Source: Baylisascaris procyonis (lineage: Eukaryota; Nematoda; Chromadorea; Rhabditida; Ascarididae). Taken from it: a stretch of 64,000 bases of DNA. The notes beneath the pieces were generated by a model. It was given only the letters and a program-made list of their open reading frames with translations, did not search any database and was not told where the DNA came from. Where the stretch lies: contig JAZARR010000153.1 of assembly GCA_037389465.1 (NCBI GenBank), positions 8,450,501-8,514,500 on the forward strand. Reading direction: 5' to 3'. A program made the translations under genes and the position numbers. Positions 51,538 to 63,289 of this stretch are shown here, piece after piece (position 1 is the stretch's first letter; each line of letters opens with the position of its first letter).

Positions 51538-51859
51538 TTTTGTTATGTGTGCATTTGCAAAATCTATCGTAAGGAGCACTTCTAATGGTTCGATTTTCTC
51601 ATCGAAAGCGATTGAAAAATCGATAGCATAAAAGCGGAAGTCGATATAATATGATGCGCTAATTTTCAAAATTCTTTCTCAAAAACTTGCAATATAAATA
51701 TAGCGCCATAAGCACATAAATAGATTAATTTGTATTTAATAGGTTAGTGATTTCTAAATTCGATATTTTTATTAGATTATCAAACCTTGTCAACTCATTT
51801 ATTAAAAATTAGCATTTTTTTTTTTACAAATAATCGAAATAAAAGTGTATATCCTTTAG

Positions 51860-51998
51860 ATTTTCCGACTTCAGTTGAGCTGATTTTTATAGACGAATCC
51901 TATTTAATAAAGCAGACTGCATCAATGAACTCTTCACAAGTAGCGTCGCATACCTTTTATTATCGATGCGCAAAATTGCCTATCATCGGCGCGCTAAG
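51860..51998 (+). CDS. Candidate internal exon, unrecognised protein
   Basis: A TATCCTTTAG acceptor, two bases, then 45 open codons starting FPTSVELIFIDESYLIKQT, passing ASMNSSQVASHTFYYRCAK and ending LPIIGAL before a GTACAG donor at 51999. The residue mix is strongly protein-like and codons are GC-richer than background. It needs one leftover base from an upstream exon, which 51393-51481 does not supply, so another exon or another gene is implied. Sequence after it (52000-52130) is rich in TGATC words. Confidence 0.38.
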
Positions 51999-51999
51999 G

Positions 52000-53549
52000 T
52001 ACAGTGATCAGGACTGATCAATATCGCTAGAATAGCGACTGATGACGGTGAATCGACGATCTGATCCCTTTAGAATTTCATTTCTATATTTGATCGCAGC
52101 TAAGCCGATCGAAGCTCACTAATCATTCATCAAATATGGGAGAACGATCGAATGGGTGCCAATTCCATATGCAAATTAATTTCTAGGGGATTCCGATTCT
52201 AGAGTCGTCCATCATTGCTAGCAGCTTTATGACAGCCGAATCATTCATCTTCCATTTATTATTTACAACTGCTGAGACCTTTACGTCCAATAAGAATATC
52301 GCATATGACGACGTGACCAAACGTTGTCTAATTCTCTGCATACGTAATATTTCATTTAATTTGCATTCAAATACTCATTTTCTATAGAGAGTTAGCGATC
52401 CTTTTTTTGTTGTTCATTTTCTAGCTGTGTAATTTTTTCTCTTCTTTTTTCTTTTATTTTTTTCTTTTCCTCATTTCTTTTCATTTCTCTCAATCTTGAT
52501 GGCGAAGCTTCAATTTTTGTATGGATTTTCTTATAGGAGATATCCCGCTAATTTTTGTTCCACTTAAAGAATTTTCGGAGTCGCATACTTGATTTAATAT
52601 GAATTTTAATCGATACGAGGTATATTAAGGTATGATAATCTATAACGAAAAAAGGGAGAGGAAATTAAATACTGCGAAAATTTTTGATAAAATTTCTTTG
52701 ATAAAAAAAATTTCTGTTGAAAGATTCAGAGCAATTGCGTAAATTTCGACTTCTGGACAGATAGGTTCCATCTTCGCAGGTGTTTTCTGATTTTAGTGGT
52801 TTCACCCTTCATCCCATTGTTATTCATCGTAAATAAGATGCGTTGACGAAATGAGGGCATAGCGCAAGTAAGATAAGGAATAAATCGTAGCATATTTTTT
52901 CACTATGTTGTTGTGGTAAAGACCCAAACGAAATAAACCAACACAAGTTGATTTTTAAATATGTAATTAACGAGTGATATCGAAGTTTTAGTGACAGCTG
53001 ATGAGAGTTTTAAGTAAAGATTGAGTCGGTATTTGTGAAGTGATAATTCATCGGAAAATAGCATCGAATTGTTTTTGTGAGTGCAAATGGCAAAAATGAA
53101 CAAAATGAGCCTCAAAAGCGCACATTTTCACTTGGTGACAACCGTTTGCCTCAATGCAACTCTCCAAACAATATAATTAATGGAATCGGCGCAGTTGTTT
53201 GGCATTCATTGCTTCCTTCTAACATTTTGACAAATGTTTCCCATCTGGTTGCGGTCATTTAGTCGTCCGTTTGTCTAATAGACCTCTCGTTTTTTGTTTT
53301 TCTTTTAAAATATCACTGCTCAAAACGCATTCATACTCTTAGAATTACATAGCGCTGAGATATTCGCCTTTAACTTCTAAATTTTACGAATATGTGCTTT
53401 TTGGATTTTTGTAAGCGCACAAAGATATCGAATTCTCACAGTGATCACTGCGTAACTTTACTTAGATCTTGACAAACGGCTTTTCGGTTTTCCGTACGCT
53501 ATGTGGTAGTTGCAGTGCTGTTGCAGCGGTGTATGCAAAACTTTCGTTA
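52000..53549. other. Interval without supported genes
   Basis: The left 130 bp is rich in TGATC/GATCG words; beyond that only chance-length frames are seen. Confidence 0.4.
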
Positions 53550-53575
53550 GAAGGGGGGGGGGGAGGAGGGGAAGC
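53550..53575 (+). repeat. Poly-G/purine tract
   Basis: A run of about 11 G followed by AGGAGGGGAAG. Confidence 0.9.
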
Positions 53576-53623
53576 CAGCTGAGCTCTCTCTTGAGCAGTG
53601 CAATTGTGCGTGCACTTATGTTT

Positions 53624-53626
<3 letters not shown>

Positions 53627-53670
<44 letters not shown>
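53627..53670. repeat. (TA)n microsatellite
   Basis: TA run of about 44 bp, 50 bp from the poly-G tract. Confidence 0.96.
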
Positions 53671-53672
<2 letters not shown>

Positions 53673-54015
53673 CATATGTAATAGCTAGTTGAATGAGCAC
53701 AATCACACTCAGAAATCCGTCGTTCAATGCAACTCTTTTCTCTGTGAAATCGCTGGCTGCATATGCTAAATGTGTGCATTAATTTATCTTTGTCTGTTGT
53801 TATCCACTAGAAGTGAGCATCCAAATGAACTTGTTTACGGATTTCATCGGTATCCATTCGATTGAGTCATTTATTTCATTCTTATCTCCAATCACTGAGC
53901 AGTTCAAAAATCAGGTTTAACTGTCTTACGGTATGCTACAGTAATGTTATTTACAAATTTGGTATAAAGTCAGGTAACTTTACTGTAAATTTTAGATATG
54001 ACCAAGCAAAGACGT

Positions 54016-54058
54016 TATTATATGTGCGCACATATTATTATATGTGCGCACATATTAT
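54016..54058. repeat. 20-bp tandem duplication of a palindrome
   Basis: The unit TTATTATATGTGCGCACATA is present twice in succession. Each copy contains the perfect 14-bp palindrome TATGTGCGCACATA. Confidence 0.93.
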
Positions 54059-55543
54059 CTTATATTTTACAAAGCTATAAATAATTGCGTAATTCACTTT
54101 TTTTTTAAAAACATAATCACTCTTGCGGTATTGCAATTTTGCGTCTTCTTGTACCGTTTTCGATTCTTTTATCCACATAGTAAGGTTTTTATTGGTTTTT
54201 ACAAATTTAACTCTTGCAGAGTGCATTCTGATGGTCCGTATCTATGCGTATGCGTTTGTGTTTGTCTGTGTGCGCGATACTTTCAACTAATGAGCCACTG
54301 AAGCTACAGTGAGATAATTCGGCATATTCTGTTTATGTGACGGGATATCTTTTTTATCAACTTTCAAATTATTTCGTCATACAGGAAATAAGGTCATACT
54401 CATCTAAAAAATCTAGAAATTTGGCAAGCGTTTTGGTGACGATCGAATTGCTATTTAATCGATGCGACCTAGAGAAACTAATCTTTTCTGGCAGATTTTT
54501 TTTTTTTTTTTGGAAGAGTTAAGGGACGGTTAGATCACTCAAACTTTGAATCCATTTTTCTGCATGTTTTCTTTTAAGACAGGTAAACATATTTCAACGC
54601 TCCTTTCACTCATCGGCTTATAGTGTTTATGAGTTAGATGAAGCTTAAATTCTAAAGTTGCTTGTGTCATATGACGTCATATGATGCTTTGGCTTTTGGC
54701 AAGCTTCTAAATCTGTTTCGATTATTCAAGTGGGAGAAATTCTCCATGAAAAAATGAATCTAATGTGAGGGAACTAGGCCAGGAAACCTTTTCTTCAAAA
54801 TAGTTCTTTCGTCAGTTCCTCTATCCATTTTTTTTTTTTTTTTTGGCAGAACAACTGATAAAAAGAGATATTGATAGCATAATGGAAACGAATTCGGCTC
54901 CTGCTCTCTTATTAGTCTTCTCAGTTTTTTAGTTTATGCATCACTTTTACTTCCAATCTATTCTCGTTTTCGTTGTGTTGGCAATTTTTTTCTTCACAAT
55001 AATGATAGTATTTTTATTAAATTTGTTATAAATGAATTTATTTCCATTGAGCATTTTTATGCTCATTATGCTATTCATATAGGAAATCAAATACTACATT
55101 ATATCATAGATACGTTGCGCATAAACGATTGGAGCGAAAATATTATGAGCATTCTCGCATTCTTTTTTTTTTTTTTTTTTCTATAGCATGAATTGATCAC
55201 TAAAAATTTATATCATAATTAACAATTTTGGATATTATGGTAACAAAAAAAACAAAGTTTCACCACTTTTATAAAGAAACGTAAATGTCGATTCGCGTTT
55301 ATTCAAATGTCCATATGATTGATTGTAAGAAAAATTGAGTGATTCGACCCTAAAATGTATTGGCATTTGTGAAATGCGTTCGATTACAGAAAGAAATTTG
55401 CTTAGGAAATTTCATTACATTTTTTAATTGCTTCACAGCTCATGAGGGAAGTTGTCATTGAGAATAGATTTCATCCTGTGATATTTCAATTGTTCGTTTG
55501 TCGTAGTTGGTGACTAGATAGATGATAGACACAGACAGACATC

Positions 55544-55544
<1 letters not shown>
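54059..55544. other. AT-rich interval without supported genes
   Basis: Only chance-length frames and long T runs; a short GT-rich stretch lies at about 54245-54275. Confidence 0.45.
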
Positions 55545-55603
<59 letters not shown>

Positions 55604-55645
55604 TTATATTTATATATTTATATTTATATTTATTTATTTATTTAT
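55545..55645. repeat. Compound (TA)n/(TTTATA)n/(TTTA)n repeat
   Basis: A TA run passes into TTTATA units and then TTTA units, a stepwise-mutated microsatellite. Confidence 0.96.
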
Positions 55646-58600
55646 AGTTTCCACAAATATTTCGATATTATAATAGGTGTTGGGGAAAACTTGACATAAA
55701 TAAATAAATTAGAGAATGCGAGCAGCAAGGTCGAAGAAATAGAGGAAATGCTAAGCTATAAGATTTCTGATAGATTTATTACAACTGTTTAAGCACTGTA
55801 CTAGTGGCATTCGACTGTTTTTTTTTTGCGTTCACATATTTTTTTGTGATGAAATTGAAATTTTTATGACTGGCGGAAAAATGCGATATGCGCTTTGATA
55901 CTCCATGTTATCCGAAAAAAAAGTTTTATGAACTGCTATACTTTTCGCTTAGAGTTGATAAATGAGTTTGACAATTTTACGTAGTTATATGGTGAATATC
56001 GTTTGCAATAAACGTTGCAAAACTCTAGGTCCATTGATCCTCGATTGAAGTTGTTACTTAATAGACAAAGAGACAGACATATACGCACTCTAAGGCACAA
56101 TATCGCCTTAATGCTGTTTTTAAATTGAAAGTTTTCAATGCCTATGGGTTTGATTAATTGAAGGTTGACGGCTTTTATGGATGCAAGAATCATAAATAAC
56201 ATTGACAGCTGTTGATCGGCATTTCAATCATAAATCCTCTATCATAACCAATGCTCGAATAAAATATTATTGGCAAAATGAAATATATCGTTTTCATCTT
56301 TTAATTTTATATCTCTTTTCTTTTTACATATTTATTTAATCTCAGTTGCATTGTTATCGCATTTTTTTAGAGGGGGGGATTTAGAATTAAGATTGTAGGT
56401 CATTCTTAGATCGAAGTAATATTTTAAGTGGATAATAATATGGATAATTTTGGAAATGTGAAGGAGGATTAAAGGAGGAAAGGGGAGACGGCAAATTTTT
56501 CGTTTTATATCGCAATTTGTAAGCGTCGTCGTTTGCAACACTCTTTAAATTGACATTTCGTTCGTTGAAGGCAATTTGTTGAAAAAAAAAAAATCGCTTC
56601 ACTTCATGAGACTTGATGAGCCTCACATGTTTCGCCAAAATATTCCCATCAATCCAGTAGCGCAAAAGCCGACCGACCATTATGCTTGTTTTGCTTTCTG
56701 TCTGCATATCTTTTTTCCGCATATAAATATGTCTGGTTTTTTCCCTGTAGATTGATTTATTTCACAACGTTAGAGACCTCCTCTACATTTCCTCTTTAAC
56801 AAGGAGACTCGATCTTTCCTATTCAAAACTGCTTGTTATTTAGGCCCTGCTTGAGGGAATTTTTTTTCTTTGTTTTTATTATTCACTCTTAAGAAAATTT
56901 TTCTGGTTTCTTGATTAGAGTAGGAAATGCTCTAGCAGAGCATATCGAATATCCTATTATTTCAAAAAATATCTTCATCTCGACGAGTCGGAAATTCGTT
57001 GTTACTTGACTGTTTTTTTTTTTTTTGTTTAGAAGCAAGAAGAAATACGGATTTTCTTCCCCTTCTTCGATAGGAATCCCAATTATCTTTTTTCATTAAA
57101 TGCAGACGAGAGCGTGTTCATTTTCGAGTATCTATGAGGAATTCAACGCTGATTTTGATGTCTTTTTTTTTTTTTTTTGATTGCAGATTTCTTATTTTCC
57201 ATCGATTATTTTTTGTGATTTCTATTTATAGTGTATTCATTTTAGGAGTTATTACTTTAAAATAACTGATTGAAATATTTTTGCATTTTTTTGAAAAATT
57301 TTTTAAATTACCTCTAAACGATATAAAAATATAATAAGTTTCATTGTAGACAAATTTTTTTTTTGCGCGCATTCATATGCAAATTTCACAAATTTGATCA
57401 TACATACGAATTTGTCAAAGTGGAATTCACTTACAATTTGCATCGATATAACTTTCATTGCAATGTTTGTTTTAAAGTGATTTTTTTTTTTTTTATCGCG
57501 AATGTATTAGCATCGATATAAACTTGAAGTGAGAGTTCCGAATTTTATCTTATTTTTCTCTATATTTTTAATGCAGTAGGCATTCATGTAAATTTTTGGC
57601 TTGCTTGAAATTTGCATCGATAATTTTTTTTTTTTTTAATTTTTATGCGAAACTTTTTTGCAACTCAGATTTATTTAAAAATTTTGAGATAACTAAAAAT
57701 ATAGTCAATTTGAGAATATGCTTCAAAAATAGTAAAAAATTTGTTGAATTCTTTATCAATAATACTTACAAATTGAAGTGAAATATTTCTATCGATTTTC
57801 AACGTTTTTTTTTCTTCAATTTGCGACATCGACTTATCGTCTTCTTTAGCTCTATATGTGCAGAAGTTTTGCTTGCTATAATTTTCCTCTCTCTTGAAAG
57901 TCGATCGCTCAAAGAAAGTTAGATCCCTCATATTTTATGAAGATGAAAATAATTGCTACTATTGTGTCATCCATTTACTCGTTGCTTCCATTGTTTTAAC
58001 ACTAAGCACATAGTTTAGCGTATTTCTTATATTGGGATGGATGCGGTATGATAACCTTGAAATTGTCACACTTCAGAATGCATCATCAGTAACCATCCAT
58101 TCTTTTATTTACTGGCCTTTGACCTGGTATGGTGCAATGTGAGAAGAAAAGGAGGGAACGAGGAAAGGAGGCTGCCTCGTCCTGTGTGCCGTGAAAGGCG
58201 TAGCCCAGTTGAGAGAGTGAAATAGCATTAATATTTTTGTCGATACTTGCGCGGAATTTATTTTTATACTAAACATGATACGTTATCCTGAAGGTTGAAT
58301 TTTCCGCAAAAATATTGATACATTTCTTTATGAAATATTTCTATTTAGACGTTACTATATTAGCTAAAGGCTGCCTTCTATAGCGATATGTTGCCAATTT
58401 CGATATACTTCATTATCGTTATTTTTGAAAATGAGGCGTGGGCAAAAGTTAGGTGGATAGAGAGTTGCGACGGAAACGGCAGGGAGGAACGGAATGGGGA
58501 GGGGTAAAAGTGCGGCGAATAGAAATATAGGTGTTTTGTTTTTGTTTTTTTTAATCGCATGAAAATATTTTTTTCAGATTCATTCGTTACATCTAATTCT

Positions 58601-58846
58601 GTAGGGATATTTGAATGTTTCATACTTTTTTATCTCTATAGTATCCTAAACATATCCATTAATTTACGCTATGTGAACACATCTATGAGAGGCGATCGAA
58701 TCGGCGAAACTGAATTTTCCAACGAAATGCCTCACTTCGCTTCGAAATGTCGTTAATAGCGTTCTTTTCCGATTGCATTCGTACATCCTTTCTTCTTGCT
58801 ATTCCTACTTAGTCAATTTTATGCATGTAACATTATGGAATATATC
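55646..58846. other. AT-rich interval without supported genes
   Basis: Long T homopolymers (for example about 57003, 57165, 57480, 57625) and low-complexity frames. A GC-richer purine stretch is at about 58140-58215. Confidence 0.45.
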
Positions 58847-58919
58847 ATCGACCAGTAATCAATTTACTGATCAGCGTTTCATTACTGATCGGCATATCAT
58901 TGATCAGCAATCAATTTTG
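58847..58919. repeat. Imperfect 18-bp tandem repeat with TGATC core
   Basis: Units at 58866-58883 and 58884-58901 are close copies (ACTGATCAGCGTTTCATT and ACTGATCGGCATATCATT), flanked by weaker copies on both sides. On the plus strand this gives a loose six-residue repeat (NQFTDQ, RFITDR, HIIDQQ). Confidence 0.75.
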
Positions 58920-59740
58920 GCTACGATATTGCTTTCATTCTATATTGTGCTTACGGAAATTTCCACAGATAATGCATTATTGATAATTGCCTTATCTGTG
59001 TATATGTGTCTGAATACTTGTTTTTCTGATGATTTGAATTATAGAATCATGTCCTGCAAATATGAGAGTTATTGCTAATGGACTATCGGCATCCTCCTCA
59101 TTAGAATGATCTCTGCATTTGTGTTTCGTAGCATTTGGCGAAATTTATGCAAGTTAGCGCGATTTTTTTTTTTTTTTTTTGGAGTTGTAGAATCAGTCGA
59201 CTATGCAGAAAACTAATGCAAGGAAAAATATCGTCGTTTTTTTTGTGTATATGAATGCAGCACCTTAATTGAACGAGCCAAATCGTTGGAAGTGTATATT
59301 GCGATATTTCTAATGCGTTTTATTGATGCTGAACTATTTCGTTTATAAAAACTCATTGTTTTACGAACATCGTAGAGGAAACTGAGAGGCCATGTCACTA
59401 GGAATTGAATAGCGTCAGAAACGTTGAATTAAAAAAGGTGAAAGGATTTCGAAAATCTAGTGCGTCAAAATGCTTTGAGAGTACCATCACTAATTGCTGC
59501 ATATTCATTCAAATTTGCATATTTCATGTTCCCTCATAATTGCATACGTTGAAAGGCGGAAATAACGCTGGCAAGATTAATGCTAGACTATAATTGCATT
59601 CATGAGGCAAACTGTACTACACTTCTGCTTGTTGCATTTATATTTGAGCATTTACGAATATTGCTGTTATGTTGGTCGCAATACATCACAGAAACCTCGC
59701 ACGTTTGGCTATGCCTCATCTCATTTTTCATTTGGAATAC

Positions 59741-59827
59741 CTAGTAGGATTCGAACTTTATGCTTCAAATAGCGCTTAATTGCTTATTGTTATTTGCTAA
59801 TCGCGCAACTTCCCACTGAACCATCCC
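59741..59827 (-). ncRNA. tRNA-like element: Pol III A box and B box, probably tRNA-derived
   Basis: On the minus strand TGGTTCAGTGGG (around 59812-59823) matches the tRNA A box TRGYNNAGTGG, and AGTTCGAATCC (59747-59757) matches the B box GGTTCGANTCC at all but one position. They are about 55 bp apart, within the range for a type 2 Pol III promoter with a longer middle. A cloverleaf could not be drawn: the T stem is mismatched beyond its first pair, the acceptor arms do not pair well and no TTTT terminator follows closely. It is best read as a tRNA relic or a short tRNA-derived SINE. Confidence 0.42.
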
Positions 59828-60189
59828 GAATATTTCCGGTTATGCGTTATGGTTTGAGAATAGAAACGCTTTTCATATTGAAATGTTCTCCAGAGTGAGA
59901 TGTTTATTAATTTAGTCTTTTGCGAATGACCGTCTTTTCGGCAAATTTTTGGCACTGATATTCTTCACTCTCTACCTTCACAAATTACCATCTATGTCCA
60001 GTAATGTTGTGCTCGTCCGGAAAATTTTTTCTTCCTAAGGTTATCAATTCTCGGAGAACAGCAAATTCAACGCTTCGGAGCGAAATTTGAGATATTCGAA
60101 TTGCGCATCTATTAATGTTCACCAACCTCGCTCGCCTTTCCGGTTTTTGGAGCTTTGAATTTCCGTTAGCCTCAATTATCGGAGCCTTT

Positions 60190-60412
60190 AATGCCTACAA
60201 TGCCCGAGAATAATGCTGCTTCTGAAAAAAATTTCGTTCGACACTCCCGAAATTAAGGGACTTTCGATTTCCGCGGATCTCTGATTGTTGAGGACCCTCC
60301 ATTTTCCAAAAAAACCCTACCGGGATTTCTACCTTCCAGCGGAGTCCCTCAGTCTTACTCGGAGATACTGAAACTCGAGGATTTACTGATTTCGGGACTC
60401 CGAATACCATCG
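60190..60412. repeat. Decayed 17-18-bp minisatellite in a GC-richer island
   Basis: The segment breaks into units that start with GGA and are mostly 16-20 bp long: GGACTTTCGATTTCCGC, GGATCTCTGATTGTTGA, GGACCCTCCATTTTCCA, GGATTTCTACCTTCCAGC, GGAGATACTGAAACTCGA, GGATTTACTGATTTCG and others. Related GGAGC(T/C)TTGAAT units extend left to about 60050. The minus-strand open frame across it (WKVEIPVGFFWKMEG) inherits the periodicity, so it is not evidence of a gene. Confidence 0.55.
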
Positions 60413-60727
60413 CCAATGCAGTGCCTATTTTCTCCAGTTAACGATCTATGGTTTCCTATTCCTGTGTTCGAAGATTTGCCCCCATTTATGGATCCTATAT
60501 TTTCATCAGTCTATTGCCATCGGATTTATGATGACGGTTTTCTGTTCGTGCAATCTGCGTGTAACGTTTCGATCATTCAAATATGTATACAAATTAGCGT
60601 TGTTTGGCCGATTAATGCAAATCGATGAAACGCGATGTGTGCTTTTTTAATGTGCTTTCCGCATTTGCGTACAAAAAGCGCAATGCAACGATATCTTGTT
60701 TATATATGTAGGTATGATATATACGCA

Positions 60728-60759
<32 letters not shown>

Positions 60760-60762
60760 CCT
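60728..60762. repeat. (GTCT)n microsatellite
   Basis: Eight GTCT units with one TTTG variant. Confidence 0.95.
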
Positions 60763-61310
60763 ATCCGTCCAATAACCTCAACCCGTTATAAGTCATAAAA
60801 CCTGAGGTGCTGAAAGTTCATGAGTTTAAGATATGCTGCGATGGTATCGCCTAATGCAATTTCTTATCGATCGATCATGTTGTAGAAAAGCTATTGAACA
60901 ACGTCCATTGTTCAACCAATTGAACATGTTCGTTTTCCACATTTATTGGCACTTTCAACGCCACAACCTGAATTTCTCTATTTTCAAAATTTTCCTATAA
61001 GCTGAGCTCATAAACTTGGAGTAAATTTTTTAGAATTAAAATTAAAAGATTTTTTTTTCGATCGGTCTAATTTTTTAAAATCAAAAGCAAAGCAAATCGA
61101 AAACTATACATCACACTGTATAGCTAAATTCGAGCGTAGACTTCGGATATTTTTGATCCGTCTAACAATAAAGATTACCTTCATAAAATTGCTAAGGAAT
61201 TTGTGGAAATATATTTTTAAAGTTGTGCTCATGTGGAAATAGCCATGAGATAAAACAAACGTTCGGCTATGAAGGAATCTCTGAATCGTACGGTGACACA
61301 AGACTTTTCA

Positions 61311-61385
61311 TCTCTCTCTCTCCTTTTCTTTCCTTCTCGCTTTCTTTCCCTCTCGCTTCCTCTTCTCCTCCCTCACCACCTCAAG
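61311..61385 (+). repeat. Pyrimidine-only tract (CT/CTTT)
   Basis: About 75 bp that is almost pure C/T, starting with (TC)n. Such tracts can form triplex DNA or serve as a long polypyrimidine element. Confidence 0.85.
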
Positions 61386-61875
61386 AGTTCCCACTAGAGG
61401 GGGCTTAATGCTCGAATCGAATTTAATGCTGGAATCGAACTCATTATTCAAGTTTTTTTTTTTCGTTTAATCGATCGTATATTAGATCGAATTAAGCGGA
61501 AGATAGAATACTCTCCAAACAAATTTATCAATAAAATTTGTGTGAAGGCTCATGCTGATCAGTTCGCCTCGACTTGCATATAGGTGTACGTTTATGCCCC
61601 ATTGTTCAACTAAATAAGTGAACATTTCGATAGTGTCATATTTAAAAATGCGCATTTGATTAGGGTGATAGTTAATCACAATAAATCAGCTGGCTGAATA
61701 TTAATTGAGAGTGGGAAATTATTGCTTTAGTGATTCTACATATACGTAGAGCGATCATTAATAGTTAGATCTTGTTCTATTTACTGCTATATTGCTGGCG
61801 CTATAAATGATAGATATACTTGTTTAGTTGATAAACTTGTTTACTGGTGAAAAGGAGATTTTATTTCCTCAATTC

Positions 61876-61903
61876 CCCCCCCCCCTCCCCCCGCCCACTC
61901 TGT
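61876..61903 (+). repeat. Poly-C tract
   Basis: Two runs of C (about 11 and 6) separated by T, ending CCCGCCC; the complementary strand is G-quadruplex-prone. Confidence 0.9.
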
Positions 61904-62037
61904 TTTAAATATTTTGCGATTAATTTAGTCCATCTCACGTTGTAGTTCAGTTAGAAACTTTATTCATACACTTGTAGTAGTCTAGAATTGATTTGAAGCA
62001 CTGTAAAATTAGCGTTGTCATTGCTGTGTTTGTAAAG

Positions 62038-62132
62038 GAACTTACGGTTACTAATTGCATCATCCAACATGTATTCTTATTCGTTTTGTGAGGATCGACA
62101 TTCAGCATCGAATATATCGTTATCTAACAAAA
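62038..62132 (+). CDS. Candidate exon 1 of a three-exon segment, unrecognised gene
   Basis: A frame reading NLRLLIASSNMYSYSFCE then DRHSASNISLSNK ends at a GTATGA donor with one leftover base. The left boundary is unclear: a weak TTGTAAAG acceptor ends at 62037, while the ATG at 62069 (MYSYSFCED) could be the real start. The leftover A joins AG at 62209 as a lysine codon. No family was recognised. Confidence 0.35.
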
Positions 62133-62208
62133 GTATGAATCTTATTCTTGCATGATTCTTCTTCAGCTTAAAATCCTTCAGAATAGATAATCAGAATACA
62201 TTTTTCAG

Positions 62209-62296
62209 AGTCTAGCACGTCGCGACTAAACATTTTTTGGGACATTCTCAGTGGCCTATTGCTTCATTCAATCATTATGGATTCCGGCGTGCGAAG
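62209..62296 (+). CDS. Candidate exon 2, strong acceptor and donor
   Basis: ACATTTTTCAG and GTATGT bound an 88-bp open stretch, both sites near consensus. It reads SSTSRLNIFWDILSG then LLLHSIIMDSGVR in the phase set by its neighbours on both sides. The preceding intron would be 76 bp, a typical small nematode intron. Confidence 0.45.
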
Positions 62297-62449
62297 GTAT
62301 GTTCCTTTCTTTTTTCTTTATGCCGATATTCTTTAAATTTTTGAGTTTTCATAAATTATTTTCTTGGCTGTTAGTAAATGTTAAATGCATCCATTGCTTG
62401 CTTTATTTTTACGATATATTACCGTCCACCTGGTGGACGATCAAATTCA

Positions 62450-62550
62450 GCGACCGTGCCTTACTAACATTGTGTATATATCTGTCTATCCGCTATTTCA
62501 ACTTCACATTCAGAGATTTGGTTGATCTATACTGCGAGGCGTACATCTAA
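62450..62550 (+). CDS. Candidate terminal exon 3
   Basis: After ATCAAATTCAG the two bases left from exon 2 are completed by C (serine) and the frame runs DRALLTLCIYLSIRYFNF, then RDLVDLYCEAYI to a TAA at 62548-62550. A second acceptor (TCACATTCAG, ending 62514) in the same phase would give a shorter version, so alternative use is possible. No canonical AATAAA is close behind. It converges with a minus-strand candidate ending at 62902. Confidence 0.42.
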
Positions 62551-62901
62551 GTCCGACATTGTTCCCACTTTTTAATATTCTCTACCAACTTTGGACTCCT
62601 AAATGACCGTGAAATTTGCGTATGCAAATTTTATAACACAGATAGTTGTATGAGAGGACAAAGAGAGGACCTTTGATTGCCATTATTGACTGCCAGCAAT
62701 GTTCGAGCAGTTATTGTATATGAACTCCGGCTGGAGCTTATTCACTCTTACGATTGGCATGTGGTTTTATATAATTCACAAAAACCGAGAGGAATATACA
62801 TTTTGTTTTTGCAACGTTCACAATAGCATATGCGAAATAACATCTCATATAGCGGCTTGATGTTGACACCCGACTGCACAATAGAATCTAGCCAATGCAA
62901 T

Positions 62902-63072
62902 TCACCCAGTTAACATCGAATGGAAAGTTGTCGGAAAAAACGATTGGCCGTCACGCAATGTTTGTCGGAAAGGAAGCGCAATTGTGCCACCATCATCATC
63001 TTTACTGCCGTTGTCTTTGTCGTTGTCGTTGCATGAGGCCCTTACTCTATCTTTCTCTCTCGTTGTGCTCTT
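62902..63072 (-). CDS. Candidate terminal exon, acidic low-complexity then conserved-looking tail
   Basis: On the minus strand GGCCCTAG precedes a 56-codon frame: KSTTREKDRVRAS, a D/N/K-rich run (CNDNDKDNGSKDDDGG), then TIALPFRQTLRDGQSFF, PTTFHSMLTG and TGA at 62902-62904. It starts on a codon boundary and joins 63290-63448 in phase. The plus-strand frame here is a C/H-rich shadow of the D/N codons. Product and role unknown. Confidence 0.37.
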   Translation of the reverse strand, partial: KSTTREKDRVRASCNDNDKDNGSKDDDGGTIALPFRQTLRDGQSFFPTTFHSMLTG

Positions 63073-63216
63073 CTAGGGCCAACAACCACCATAACCAACC
63101 CCAAGCACAATCATAGCTCACAAATCATTAATAACATTCGCAATTCTATGAGCTCGATGAGCACGACGAGCATTTCTTATGCTTCACTGCGTTGTGCTTA
63201 TTTGTTGGTTGGTTGA

Positions 63217-63275
63217 TGTGCGTGTGTGTGGGGGCGTGTTTCTGTGTGTCTTTGTGTGTCTGTGTGCTGCGCATA
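63217..63275. repeat. GT/CA-rich cryptic simple repeat
   Basis: GTGTGTGTGGGG and repeated TGTGTGTCT blocks, lying inside the intron proposed between 63072 and 63290. Read on the minus strand it yields the T/H/K-rich end of an unspliced frame. Confidence 0.85.
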
Positions 63276-63289
63276 CGTATCTGCGATAC

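Noticed and set aside
60195..60416. 73-codon minus-strand frame with proline/serine repeats
   Set aside because: Explained by the 17-18-bp decayed minisatellite; periodicity comes from DNA repetition.
62895..63116. Plus-strand frame with HHHH and CRCLCRCRC runs
   Set aside because: Mirror image of an acidic D/N-rich minus-strand frame that has a cleaner composition and an acceptor.
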